In this document: one piece after another, positions 1-7,005 of the stretch
Layout: every line of letters starts with the position of its first letter
Numbering within the stretch: position 1 is the stretch's first letter
Assembly: GCA_964492185.1 (NCBI GenBank)
Contig: CAZBJH010000025.1
Location: 1-31,095, forward strand
Origin: JAFGSZ01 sp964492185
GTDB lineage: Bacteria > Bacteroidota > Bacteroidia > Bacteroidales > UBA10428
Length of the DNA stretch: 31,095 bases
Direction: 5' to 3'
Program-made: the position numbers and the translations under genes
The notes under the pieces: model-generated
Databases searched by the model: none
What the model saw: the letters and a program-made list of their open reading frames with translations, nothing else
What the model was told of the DNA's origin: nothing

Positions 1-50
1 TGTTTTTGTACTATTTAAATTAAATTCCTTAAAGATGAGGGTTTCATACG
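1..50 (-). repeat. Repeat family C, truncated copy at window edge
   Basis: Read on the minus strand this is ATGAAACCCTCATCTTTAAG followed by an AT-rich stretch ending ATAGTAC. It matches the start of copies at 5344 and 30990, which lie in plus orientation. The copy runs off the left end of the window. The rest of the intergenic DNA up to about 90 is AT-rich and shows no gene. Confidence 0.75.
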
Positions 51-91
51 AATATATTTTTATTACTAATAATTATTAATTCCGCGTTGAA

Positions 92-128
92 CCCCGGAAA
101 AAAACCGGGAGACCGGTTTTTAGCCCGG
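92..128 (-). terminator. Terminator after uxaE-like gene
   Basis: On the minus strand the sequence reads AAAAACCGG, a tctc loop, then CCGGTTTTTTT, a GC-centred stem followed by a T run. It lies about 35 bp beyond the uxaE-like stop codon. The plus strand also carries a T run after the stem, so it may work in both directions. Confidence 0.7.
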
Positions 129-156
129 CTCCTCAAGTTCTTATTATTCAGGGTTG

Positions 157-1404
157 CTATACATTGAACAAACGTTTCAAATGACGGTCGTAAATATTTT
201 CAAAAACCTGTTGTCCAACAATTTCCGAATTATCCTTTATGTTATTAACATACGTATTGCCTGATTCTGCTGCAACTTTATATCCTACATGTATCAATTG
301 CCTGAAATTCGGGTTATAATCCTCATGCCCGGGAATGTGACGTAATGTATTCGCGAATTTTTCACCACTCCAGCCCGTGACTTCAAATGGATCAGGTAGT
401 TGAGAGGTATCAATATCGATAACTGTTGCATAAGGTTTTGTAAGTTCATCCATTTTATCAAAGGCTTTTTTGTAAATTGACTGAGCAAGCTTAAGTGCAT
501 CACCACCCGAGATTGCCAGTCCTATCACTTCTTCAAGCCAGGTTGTTCCTGCAGTTTTAACATGGATACCCTTATTATGTTTTTTTATCAACTCACCAAT
601 AACAGGGTAAATGCTGAACTTGTCACTTCCCGAATGTACACTGAGTTTCAGGTTTTCAGGCAGGCCAAATTCCCTTACGGCAAAATCAATTACGAGGAGG
701 TCCTCTTCAAATTCTTTCTTAAATTGTTCCAGGTCACCCACATAATCTACTCCCTTGTTAAAGCGACCTGTAAATTTAGGGGCAATAGTTTGTACAGGGA
801 CGTGATGCATGGCCAGCATACTTAATATGAAAAACAATTCAACAGGAGATTGTGCTTCATCTACTTCATCCATGGATACTTCAGGGATGAAGTTACCTTC
901 TTCTTTTTTTTCGGCAAGATACCTGTATATTTTCGCGGCCTCTGTTACACCTTGTAAAAATTTACCTGCAATGGAATCCAGCATTTCATTTGTTATTACA
1001 AAAGGATTTATGATGCCGGGAATGACAAGTTCGCCTATATACTTACTGTTGGTTTCTACAAAAGCCTTTTTTGCATTTTCATCCGCACTTTTCCCGATAT
1101 AGTCGGCCACATCCAGTGTAAAAAAATCGGATACTTCAACATACTTTTCAACATTCGAGAGATTAATATGGTCGGCATCGACTAAATACTGGCCTTTCCA
1201 ATTTAGTTCTTTCACTGCATTGTCTGCTTCTTTCCGCACATCACCAGGTTCGGTATGAACGATCTGGTGCTCCCTGTTCGATTTGTTCCAAACAGGTGTA
1301 ACATCTGTTCCCGCTGATTTGATTTCTGATAATGCTTTTAGCTGATAAACACCCTGCATTCCGAACCTGTCTCCGATACCAAAAGAATATTTATTGATTT
1401 TCAT
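157..1404 (-). CDS. uxaE: Tagaturonate/fructuronate epimerase (UxaE family)
   Basis: The 415-residue protein begins MKINKYSFGIGDRFG, the hallmark start of the UxaE family, and carries the conserved SVHSGSDKFS segment near residue 255. In Thermotoga, UxaE interconverts D-tagaturonate and D-fructuronate, joining galacturonate and glucuronate catabolism without the UxaB/UxaA branch; this role is transferred by family. The protein has no signal peptide or membrane segment and is probably cytosolic. It is divergent from a LacI-type regulator across a 178-bp gap with two palindromic operators, so repression and induction by a sugar-acid intermediate are likely. The plus-strand neighbours (fructuronate reductase, LarA-type epimerase) fit the same pathway. 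The ATG start lies right after the operator region and the length is normal. Confidence 0.82.
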   Translation of the reverse strand: MKINKYSFGIGDRFGMQGVYQLKALSEIKSAGTDVTPVWNKSNREHQIVHTEPGDVRKEADNAVKELNWKGQYLVDADHINLSNVEKYVEVSDFFTLDVADYIGKSADENAKKAFVETNSKYIGELVIPGIINPFVITNEMLDSIAGKFLQGVTEAAKIYRYLAEKKEEGNFIPEVSMDEVDEAQSPVELFFILSMLAMHHVPVQTIAPKFTGRFNKGVDYVGDLEQFKKEFEEDLLVIDFAVREFGLPENLKLSVHSGSDKFSIYPVIGELIKKHNKGIHVKTAGTTWLEEVIGLAISGGDALKLAQSIYKKAFDKMDELTKPYATVIDIDTSQLPDPFEVTGWSGEKFANTLRHIPGHEDYNPNFRQLIHVGYKVAAESGNTYVNNIKDNSEIVGQQVFENIYDRHLKRLFNV

Positions 1405-1433
1405 GATTTAATGGTTATAAAAGTTGAATATTA

Positions 1434-1457
1434 AATTTCGTGTGCGCACACGAAATT
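1434..1457. promoter_or_regulatory. Operator O1 for LacI-type regulator
   Basis: This is a perfect 24-bp palindrome whose core is CGTGTGCGCACACG. A central CG step inside an even dyad is typical of LacI/GalR operators. It lies 30 bp upstream of the uxaE-like start codon and shares the core CGTGTRCGYACACG with the second palindrome at 1513. Confidence 0.85.
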
Positions 1458-1477
1458 AATATATTTTTTTATCACTA

Positions 1478-1485
1478 TAAAGATA
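1478..1485 (-). promoter_or_regulatory. Possible -7 box of uxaE-like gene
   Basis: On the minus strand this reads TATCTTTA, one base away from the Bacteroidota -7 consensus TAnnTTTG. It would place the transcription start near 1470, just upstream of operator O1. No clear -33 element was seen, so the assignment is weak. Confidence 0.3.
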
Positions 1486-1492
1486 AATTTAC

Positions 1493-1500
1493 TATTTTTG
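1493..1500 (+). promoter_or_regulatory. Bacteroidota -7 box of lacI-type gene
   Basis: TATTTTTG matches TAnnTTTG exactly. The predicted start is near 1506, so operator O2 (1513-1526) would cover the first transcribed bases. This suggests autorepression. Confidence 0.55.
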
Positions 1501-1512
1501 TGGACTAAAATA

Positions 1513-1526
1513 CGTGTACGTACACG
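1513..1526. promoter_or_regulatory. Operator O2 for LacI-type regulator
   Basis: The perfect 14-bp palindrome CGTGTACGTACACG differs from the O1 core only at the two symmetric positions next to the central CG. The O1-O2 centre spacing is 74 bp, close to seven helical turns, which suits looping by a tetrameric or paired-dimer repressor. Confidence 0.82.
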
Positions 1527-1582
1527 GAATATTTCTTTCAGCGATTTAATTTTTAGTTAATAAATATTAAAGAATAATTATT

Positions 1583-2641
1583 ATAAAAGGGTCAAAAAAA
1601 ATACGGATTGTTGATATTGCCAGGCGGGTAGGAGTATCGATTGGAACAATCGATAGGGTTATACATAACCGGGGTGAAGTTTCACAGGAAACCAGGGAAA
1701 AGGTGATTAAGATCGTGAAAGAATTGAATTACCAGCCGGATATCCTGGCGCGTATGCTTGCTTCAAAGAAAACATACAGGTTCGCGGTATTAATGCCAAA
1801 ACCAAATAATGACAGTTCCTTTTGGAAAGCACCGCGGGCGGGCATTAATAAGGCTCTGAATGAAATTGAGCATTACGGACTTGTCACTGATCAATTCCTT
1901 TTTGACCAGTTTAACAGGAGGTCATTTAAATATCAGGCCGATCGTTTGTTCAGGTCTGACCCTGATGCAATAATCATTGCACCGGTGTTTTACGAGGATG
2001 CTCTTGAGCTGATAATGAAATGTGATCGCGAAAGTATTCCTTATGTTTTCATCAATTCTATGATTGAAAACAGGAATAATTTGTGTTTTGTCGGACAGGA
2101 TTCCAAACAAAGCGGATATCTGTCGGCAAAGCTTATTACCTATGGTTTGTGTGAAAATGCAAATATAAAGGTGATAAATATTTCACGTTCATTAAATAAT
2201 CATAAGCATATAATGAACCGTCAACAGGGCTTTGTTTCCTATTTTGATGAACATAAGAAGTTTCATATTTCTGTACATTCAATTGAAGACAGGGGAGAAG
2301 AAGTTGTTTATCATGAACTGAAAAGCATTTTTAAAAGCCGGAACATTATAGATGCTGTTTATGTTACAAATTCAAAGGTATTTAAGATCGCAAGGTATTT
2401 CCGGGAGAATAATCTTTTTCATATCAGGTTAATTGGCTATGACCTGATCGAAGAAAATATTCAATACCTCAATCAGGGTATTATTGATTTCCTTATCAGC
2501 CAGCGGCCGGTTGAACAGGGTTATTATGGTATTATGAAGTTATATAATTATATGATCCTCGGTAAAACCGTAAAAAAGATACATCATTTACCAATAGATA
2601 TAATAACAAAAGAGAATCTGAAATACTATATTGAGAGTTAA
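1583..2641 (+). CDS. LacI-family regulator, non-canonical start
   Basis: The protein has an N-terminal LacI helix-turn-helix (…IRIVDIARRVGVSIGTIDRV, then HNRGEVS) followed by a periplasmic-binding-protein-like sensor domain. It is about 352 residues from the proposed start, normal for the family. No ATG, GTG or TTG lies in frame between the upstream stop at 1568 and GTG 1703, and starting at 1703 would delete the DNA-binding helices. Translation therefore probably starts at ATA 1583 or an adjacent ATT, unless a base is wrong. The close relatives are the Bacteroidota LacI regulators with a TIDRV/HNRG hinge. It likely binds the two palindromes just upstream and senses an intermediate of hexuronate breakdown; the effector is inferred. 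The C-terminal part is intact. Confidence 0.8.
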   Translation: MKGSKKIRIVDIARRVGVSIGTIDRVIHNRGEVSQETREKVIKIVKELNYQPDILARMLASKKTYRFAVLMPKPNNDSSFWKAPRAGINKALNEIEHYGLVTDQFLFDQFNRRSFKYQADRLFRSDPDAIIIAPVFYEDALELIMKCDRESIPYVFINSMIENRNNLCFVGQDSKQSGYLSAKLITYGLCENANIKVINISRSLNNHKHIMNRQQGFVSYFDEHKKFHISVHSIEDRGEEVVYHELKSIFKSRNIIDAVYVTNSKVFKIARYFRENNLFHIRLIGYDLIEENIQYLNQGIIDFLISQRPVEQGYYGIMKLYNYMILGKTVKKIHHLPIDIITKENLKYYIES

Positions 2642-2648
2642 CTTGCAT

Positions 2649-2724
2649 TTATTGGCTTTGCCGGGCTAAAGGTTCATCTTTCGATGCCTTGCATTTGCCC
2701 TGTAACTGATGTATGAATAATGTA
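2649..2724 (+). repeat. Mosaic of repeat fragments
   Basis: TTATTGGCTTTGCCGGGCTA resembles segments at 5462 and 30960. The following part (GCCTTGCATTTGCCC … TGTATGAATAATGT) is a degraded match to one end of repeat family E (6746-6952). It lies between the lacI-type gene and the SDR gene. Confidence 0.5.
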
Positions 2725-2771
2725 AATGAAAGAGCAAATATTTAATTGTAATAATAAAATTATTGATATTT

Positions 2772-3620
2772 ATGAAACTATCATTTGATGATCTGAAAAA
2801 CAAAACCTGTGTTATTACAGGAGGAGCAGGGGTAATCGGAAAAGCATTATCCTACGGTATGGCTTTGGTGGGAATTAAAACTGTAATTGTCGATATAAAT
2901 CAGGAGATGGCTGTTAAGGTGGCCGGTGAAATTGAAAAAGAAACCGGCATCAAATGTATCGGAATTGAGGCAAATGTCCTGGATAAAGCATCACTGGAAA
3001 AAGCAAAAAAACAGATTAATAATGAGTTTGGAGACATCCATTTTCTGATTAATGGCGCGGGAGGCAATTCACCTAAGGCAACAACCCGGCTTGAGCAAAT
3101 GGAAAAGAAAGATCTGAAAGAACTTGAAGAAACCTTTTATGGTTTACAAATGGATGGTTTCCAGTGGGTGTTTGATTTAAATTTTATGGGGACATTATTA
3201 CCATCAATGGTTTTTACACAGGATATGCTGAAGGAAGGCAGGGGCTCGGTTATTAATATATCATCCATGAATTCGTACAGGCCGCTTACGAAGATACCTG
3301 CCTATTCTGCTGCCAAGGCAGCAGTTAATAATTTTACCCAGTGGCTTTCAGTTCATCTTGCCAAAACAGGCATCAGGGTAAATGCAATTGCCCCGGGCTT
3401 CTTCCTGACTAACCAGAACAGGTTCTTGCTTGTAGATGAGAAAACAGGTAATGCTACACCGAGGGGTGAAAAGATCATTGCCAGCACACCAATGGGCAAG
3501 TATGGAGAACCAGAAGATATTCAGGGAACCGTATTGTACCTGTTGTCTGATATCTCAGATTTTGTCACCGGAATTGTTATTCCTGTAGACGGAGGGTATA
3601 GTGCATACGGAGGAGTGTAG
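2772..3620 (+). CDS. uxuB: SDR-type fructuronate reductase (mannonate oxidoreductase)
   Basis: This 282-residue short-chain dehydrogenase has the cofactor motif TGGAGVIG (residues 16-23), NGAGG (94-98), the catalytic Ser165, Tyr178 and Lys182 (YSAAK), and a C-terminal PVDGGYSAYGGV tail. The long insertion between the NAG-type motif and the catalytic Ser is typical of the SDR D-mannonate oxidoreductases found in Bacillus and Thermotoga, which reduce D-fructuronate to D-mannonate with NADH. ATG 2772 was chosen because the upstream in-frame TTG adds only MIF and lacks support. The gene follows the LacI-type regulator by 130 bp on the same strand. The substrate assignment rests on family and neighbours; another sugar-acid reductase is possible. 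Confidence 0.72.
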   Translation: MKLSFDDLKNKTCVITGGAGVIGKALSYGMALVGIKTVIVDINQEMAVKVAGEIEKETGIKCIGIEANVLDKASLEKAKKQINNEFGDIHFLINGAGGNSPKATTRLEQMEKKDLKELEETFYGLQMDGFQWVFDLNFMGTLLPSMVFTQDMLKEGRGSVINISSMNSYRPLTKIPAYSAAKAAVNNFTQWLSVHLAKTGIRVNAIAPGFFLTNQNRFLLVDEKTGNATPRGEKIIASTPMGKYGEPEDIQGTVLYLLSDISDFVTGIVIPVDGGYSAYGGV

Positions 3621-3683
3621 TTCAGTGAACAGCAGATAATATGAAAGATTAAGGGAGGTATTTATAATTTATTCATATAAATT

Positions 3684-3825
3684 AGTGTATGTCTATTAAT
3701 CTTAGTGTTTGTTCAAAATGTTCAAGATCAAGGTGCGCGAAATTTTTAAACCGCGGTATACTAAGGTATTCGAGGATTTAAAATTTTGACAGCAACGCGG
3801 ATATGGGACATTATGGACAGACACT
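3684..3825 (+). mobile_element. MITE-like element A, copy A1
   Basis: The element is 142 bp, starts AGTGTATGTC and ends GGACAGACACT, imperfect terminal inverted repeats. It is flanked on both sides by AATT, a possible 4-bp target duplication. Inside is a near-palindrome of TTTTTAAA and TTTAAAATTTT around a GC-rich loop. Copies A2 and A3 are at 14906 and 27526. There is no coding capacity. Confidence 0.72.
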
Positions 3826-3829
3826 AATT

Positions 3830-3994
3830 AGAGTCCGTCTATAAAGTTGGCAAAATGTTTAAACGGACATGTGTCTGTTCAGAAGGTTCCATTTGCAAGG
3901 CTCGCGCGGTCCGAAAACGCGGAGTTTACCAGTCGTAAATGAGCAATTTTCGGACAAGTGTAACGCGGCAAATGGGACTTTATGGACAGACACT
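3830..3994 (+). mobile_element. MITE-like element B, copy B1
   Basis: The element is 165 bp, starts AGAGTCCGTCTATAAAGT and ends ACTTTATGGACAGACACT, which are inverted repeats related to those of element A. AATT is present at both flanks and is shared with A1. The interior has nested dyads (GTCCGAAAA with TTTTCGGAC, TTTAC with GTAAA), so nearly the whole element can fold. It ends 25 bp before the larA-like start codon, so the promoter of that gene is inside the element, further upstream, or supplied by read-through. Confidence 0.72.
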
Positions 3995-4019
3995 AATTAA
4001 TTACTTAATGTAAAATAAT

Positions 4020-5291
4020 ATGCTATACTGCAGTAAAGGATCAGAATATGAAGAACTATCCGCTGAAGATCTGAAAAACGGATTGTATGCGGCGCTTGAT
4101 AAGATAGGTAATCGTAAAAAAGTAATTGCCGTACCGCCTGATGTTACAAGGTATCATTCACAATCAGGCGTACTGACTAAATTCACATGGGAATATTACC
4201 GGGATAAACTAAGTGATGTTTTACCGGCACTTGGGACACATGTTCCAATGACTGATGATGAAATCGGAGATATGTATAAAGGGGTGCCCGGGAACTTATT
4301 CAGAGAGCATAACTGGCGTAAAGATATACATAAACTGGGTGAGGTGCCGGCAGATTTTATTTATGAGGTATCGGAGCATAAACTCAATTTTCCCTGGCCT
4401 GCCCAGTTAAACAGGATGCTTGTTGAAGGAGGATACGACCTGATCCTTTCCATCGGCCAGGTAGTGCCCCACGAGGTTGTTGGAATGGCTAATTACAATA
4501 AGAATATTTTTGTTGGCACCGGCGGTTCGGAAGGTATCAATAAGAGTCATTTTTTAGGTGCTGTATATGGTATGGAACGCATGATGGGACGTGCTGATAC
4601 TCCGGTACGAAAAGTACTGAACTATGCATCCGATCATTTTGCCAGAGATCTTCCGGTCATATATGTACATACAGTTATTGGGCTTGGTGATGACGGAAAA
4701 ATGAAAACCAGGGGTTTATTCATCGGTGATGATATAGAGTGCTTTAACCAGGCTAGTGATCTTTCACTAAAAGTAAATTTTCAGATGCTTGATAAACAGC
4801 TTGATAAGGTAGTGGTTTATCTTGATCCCTCTGAATTCAAATCCACATGGCTGGGGAATAAAAGTATTTATCGTACGAGAATGGCACTTGCAGATCATGG
4901 CGAATTGATCGTGCTGGCACCGGGATTGAAAGAATTTGGTGAAGATAGGGAGATTGACCGCCTGATCAGAAAATACGGATATGTGAATACACCACGGATT
5001 CTCGAATTAACAGATCAGAATGAAGAACTTCAAAATAATCTGAGTGCAGCCGCACATTTGATCCACGGATCATCCGAAGGAAGGTTTACAATTACTTATT
5101 GCCCGGGTCATCTGAGTGAGGAAGAGATCAGAAGTGTGAATTTTAATTATGCTGATCCGGATAAGATGATTAAAAAATATGATCGGGATAAATTGAAGGA
5201 CGGATACAATACAATGCCTGACGGGGAGGAGGTATATTATATTTCCAATCCGGCTATTGGATTGTGGTCATATAAAGAGGCTTTTAAATAA
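4020..5291 (+). CDS. LarA-superfamily nickel-dependent epimerase (mannonate/gluconate predicted)
   Basis: The 423-residue protein belongs to the LarA (DUF2088) superfamily. Visible motifs are PPDVTRYHS (39-47), GTHVPMTDDE (72-81) and VVPHEVVGMANYNKN (148-162). His151, Lys161 and His177 are spaced 10 and 16 residues apart, exactly as His174, Lys184 and His200 of Lactobacillus plantarum LarA, where Lys184 tethers the nickel-pincer cofactor and His200 binds Ni. His74 would correspond to the other catalytic base. LarA enzymes invert C2 of 2-hydroxyacids, and D-mannonate and D-gluconate differ only at C2. With a mannonate-forming reductase upstream and 6-phosphogluconate dehydrogenase downstream, mannonate to gluconate is the most likely reaction; this is inference. 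No larB, larC or larE cofactor gene lies in the window, so the cofactor must come from elsewhere. Confidence 0.78.
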   Translation: MLYCSKGSEYEELSAEDLKNGLYAALDKIGNRKKVIAVPPDVTRYHSQSGVLTKFTWEYYRDKLSDVLPALGTHVPMTDDEIGDMYKGVPGNLFREHNWRKDIHKLGEVPADFIYEVSEHKLNFPWPAQLNRMLVEGGYDLILSIGQVVPHEVVGMANYNKNIFVGTGGSEGINKSHFLGAVYGMERMMGRADTPVRKVLNYASDHFARDLPVIYVHTVIGLGDDGKMKTRGLFIGDDIECFNQASDLSLKVNFQMLDKQLDKVVVYLDPSEFKSTWLGNKSIYRTRMALADHGELIVLAPGLKEFGEDREIDRLIRKYGYVNTPRILELTDQNEELQNNLSAAAHLIHGSSEGRFTITYCPGHLSEEEIRSVNFNYADPDKMIKKYDRDKLKDGYNTMPDGEEVYYISNPAIGLWSYKEAFK

Positions 5292-5343
5292 TAGCTCTGA
5301 ATCATTTTGGTATATTTGGAAAAATGGCAAAAATGTATTATTT

Positions 5344-5436
5344 AAATGAAACCCTCACCATTAAGAGAGTTTAAAATTAGAGGTACAAAGAAAAAAGGAC
5401 ATGAATATTTTTATAACCAGGTTATTGGTGAGGGTT
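5344..5436 (+). repeat. Repeat family C, internal copy
   Basis: The copy starts ATGAAACCCTCACC and ends GGTGAGGGTT, forming inverted termini around an AT-rich body with GGTACAAAG and GACATGAATAT. The same pattern recurs at 30990 (plus) and at 1-50 (minus). Confidence 0.7.
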
Positions 5437-5460
5437 ACTCATAATAATAATTATTTATTT

Positions 5461-5527
5461 GTTATTGGCTTCGCCGAGCTCCACTTCGTTCCGGTTCGTG
5501 AGCTCCCTTCGGTCGGTTCACCGAGCA
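5461..5527 (+). repeat. GC-rich tail repeat following family C
   Basis: GTTATTGGCTTCGCCGAGCT is followed by a segment with inverted GAGCTC motifs and ending GGTTCACCGAGCACC. The last 14 bases also end the window after the right-hand family C copy, and the first part recurs at 2649 and 30959. The rest of the gap up to 5626 is AT-rich and shows no gene. Confidence 0.55.
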
Positions 5528-5625
5528 CCTTATTAAATTATTAATTTGCCAGGTAACAAAGACCACAAGCATTGATTAAAGGATTAATAATTTGTAAACC
5601 AGAACATTAATTATATTATATACAT

Positions 5626-6756
5626 ATGAAGATCATTGCTGATAATAAGATACCTTTTTTAAAGGGTGCGCTGGAATTGAATGCTGACATAGAGTATTGC
5701 CCGGGTAATGAAATAACTTCGGATGTTATTAAAGAGGCAGATGCACTGATCATACGAACAAGGACCCGGTGCAACAGGGAACTGCTTGAAGGTTCAAAAG
5801 TACGGTTTATTGCATCAGCTACCATTGGTTTTGACCATATTGATACGGCGTATTGCCGCGACCATGATATTGACTGGACCAATGCCCCGGGTTGCAATTC
5901 ATCTTCAGTGCAGCAGTATATTGCTGCTGCCCTGGTATACCTTAGTGAAAAATATAATTTTAACCTGAATAAGAAAACACTGGGTGTAATTGGTGTCGGT
6001 AACGTCGGTAAAAAAGTAGTTGGTATAGCGGAGCATTTAGGTATGAAGGTATTGCTTAATGACCCGCCAAGAGAAAGAATTGAGGGGCCCTGTGGTTTTA
6101 TTAGCCTTGAAGGGATATGCCGTGATGCTGATATTATCACTTTTCATGTTCCACTGAATATTTCAGGGGAGGATAAAACCCTTCACATGGCCAATGATGA
6201 TTTTTTTAAAAAAGTGAATCCCGGCTCATTTATAATAAATAGCTCCAGGGGTGAAGTGATGGAAACAGCAGCAGCTAAACAGGCAATGCATAAGGGAATG
6301 ATATCCGGTGCGGTTGTTGATGTATGGGAAAATGAACCTGGTATTGACCGGGAACTGCTTGACATTGTATCTTTGGGAACACCTCACATAGCAGGTTATT
6401 CTGCAGATGGCAAAGCTAACGGGACAATGATGAGCGTAAGGGCGGTAAGCAGGTTTTTTGATCTGGGGCTTGATGACTGGGAACCGGAAAATATCCCTTT
6501 GCTGGAAAAGCCATTAATTACAATAGACGGCAGGGGTAAATCTGAACTCAAAGTGTTGTCAGAAGCAGTAAAGGCAACTTATCAGATACAAAAGGATGAC
6601 GAACGCTTGAGAAAGGCACCCGGCGATTTTGAAAAGCTGCGTGCCAATTACCCTTTGCGCAGGGAATTTCCTGCATATTCAGTAAGGCTGAAGAATGCAA
6701 ATAATGAGATATCTTTAAACCTGCAACGATTAGGATTTAAACTACATTATTCATAA
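5626..6756 (+). CDS. pdxB: Erythronate-4-phosphate dehydrogenase
   Basis: The 376-residue D-2-hydroxyacid dehydrogenase matches PdxB in length and layout. It has the N-terminal substrate domain, the NAD motif GVGNVG (123-128), the catalytic triad Arg208, Glu237 and His254, and the extra C-terminal dimerisation domain with YPLRREFPAY near residue 340, which separates PdxB from SerA and other family members. It oxidises 4-phospho-D-erythronate in the DXP-dependent route to pyridoxal 5'-phosphate. It sits between the larA-like gene and gnd on the same strand, but long repeat-filled gaps on both sides argue against a tight operon. Its last codons and stop lie at the border of repeat E, so the C-terminal residues may have been shaped by that insertion. 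Confidence 0.85.
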   Translation: MKIIADNKIPFLKGALELNADIEYCPGNEITSDVIKEADALIIRTRTRCNRELLEGSKVRFIASATIGFDHIDTAYCRDHDIDWTNAPGCNSSSVQQYIAAALVYLSEKYNFNLNKKTLGVIGVGNVGKKVVGIAEHLGMKVLLNDPPRERIEGPCGFISLEGICRDADIITFHVPLNISGEDKTLHMANDDFFKKVNPGSFIINSSRGEVMETAAAKQAMHKGMISGAVVDVWENEPGIDRELLDIVSLGTPHIAGYSADGKANGTMMSVRAVSRFFDLGLDDWEPENIPLLEKPLITIDGRGKSELKVLSEAVKATYQIQKDDERLRKAPGDFEKLRANYPLRREFPAYSVRLKNANNEISLNLQRLGFKLHYS

Positions 6757-6952
6757 AAATGAATGAGAATTATGTAATATGTTTAAGAACATTAAAATAA
6801 CAAATTAGGACCGTGGACATTTCATTCATTTATACAAAGTGCGCCAATTTCAGGGCATCTGCTTCGTTGCGAAAGTTTCGCGGTAGATTACTACAGCTTC
6901 AGCTTCCGACGCCTTGCATCTGCCCCAAACTTGACGCATGAATAATACAGGT
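6746..6952 (+). repeat. Repeat family E, copy 1
   Basis: A repeat of about 207 bp, beginning CATTATTCATAAAAATGAAT and ending GCATGAATAATACAGG, so its ends are short inverted repeats (TTATTCAT). A closely matching copy lies in the opposite orientation at 25682-25894. A segment around 6840-6940 includes GCGCCAATTTCAGGGCATCT and several small dyads. It overlaps the last codons of pdxB. Confidence 0.85.
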
Positions 6953-7005
6953 TAGAATTGTAAGAGAATAATAATAAATTATTTAATAATTAAAATTTAT
7001 AAAAG

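Noticed and set aside
1703..2641. GTG 1703 as the start of the LacI-type regulator
   Set aside because: It would remove the helix-turn-helix, which is fully readable in frame upstream.
3684..3994. CRISPR-like array from the tandem repeats
   Set aside because: Only two different elements lie in tandem, with inverted ends and no regular spacers; no cas genes.
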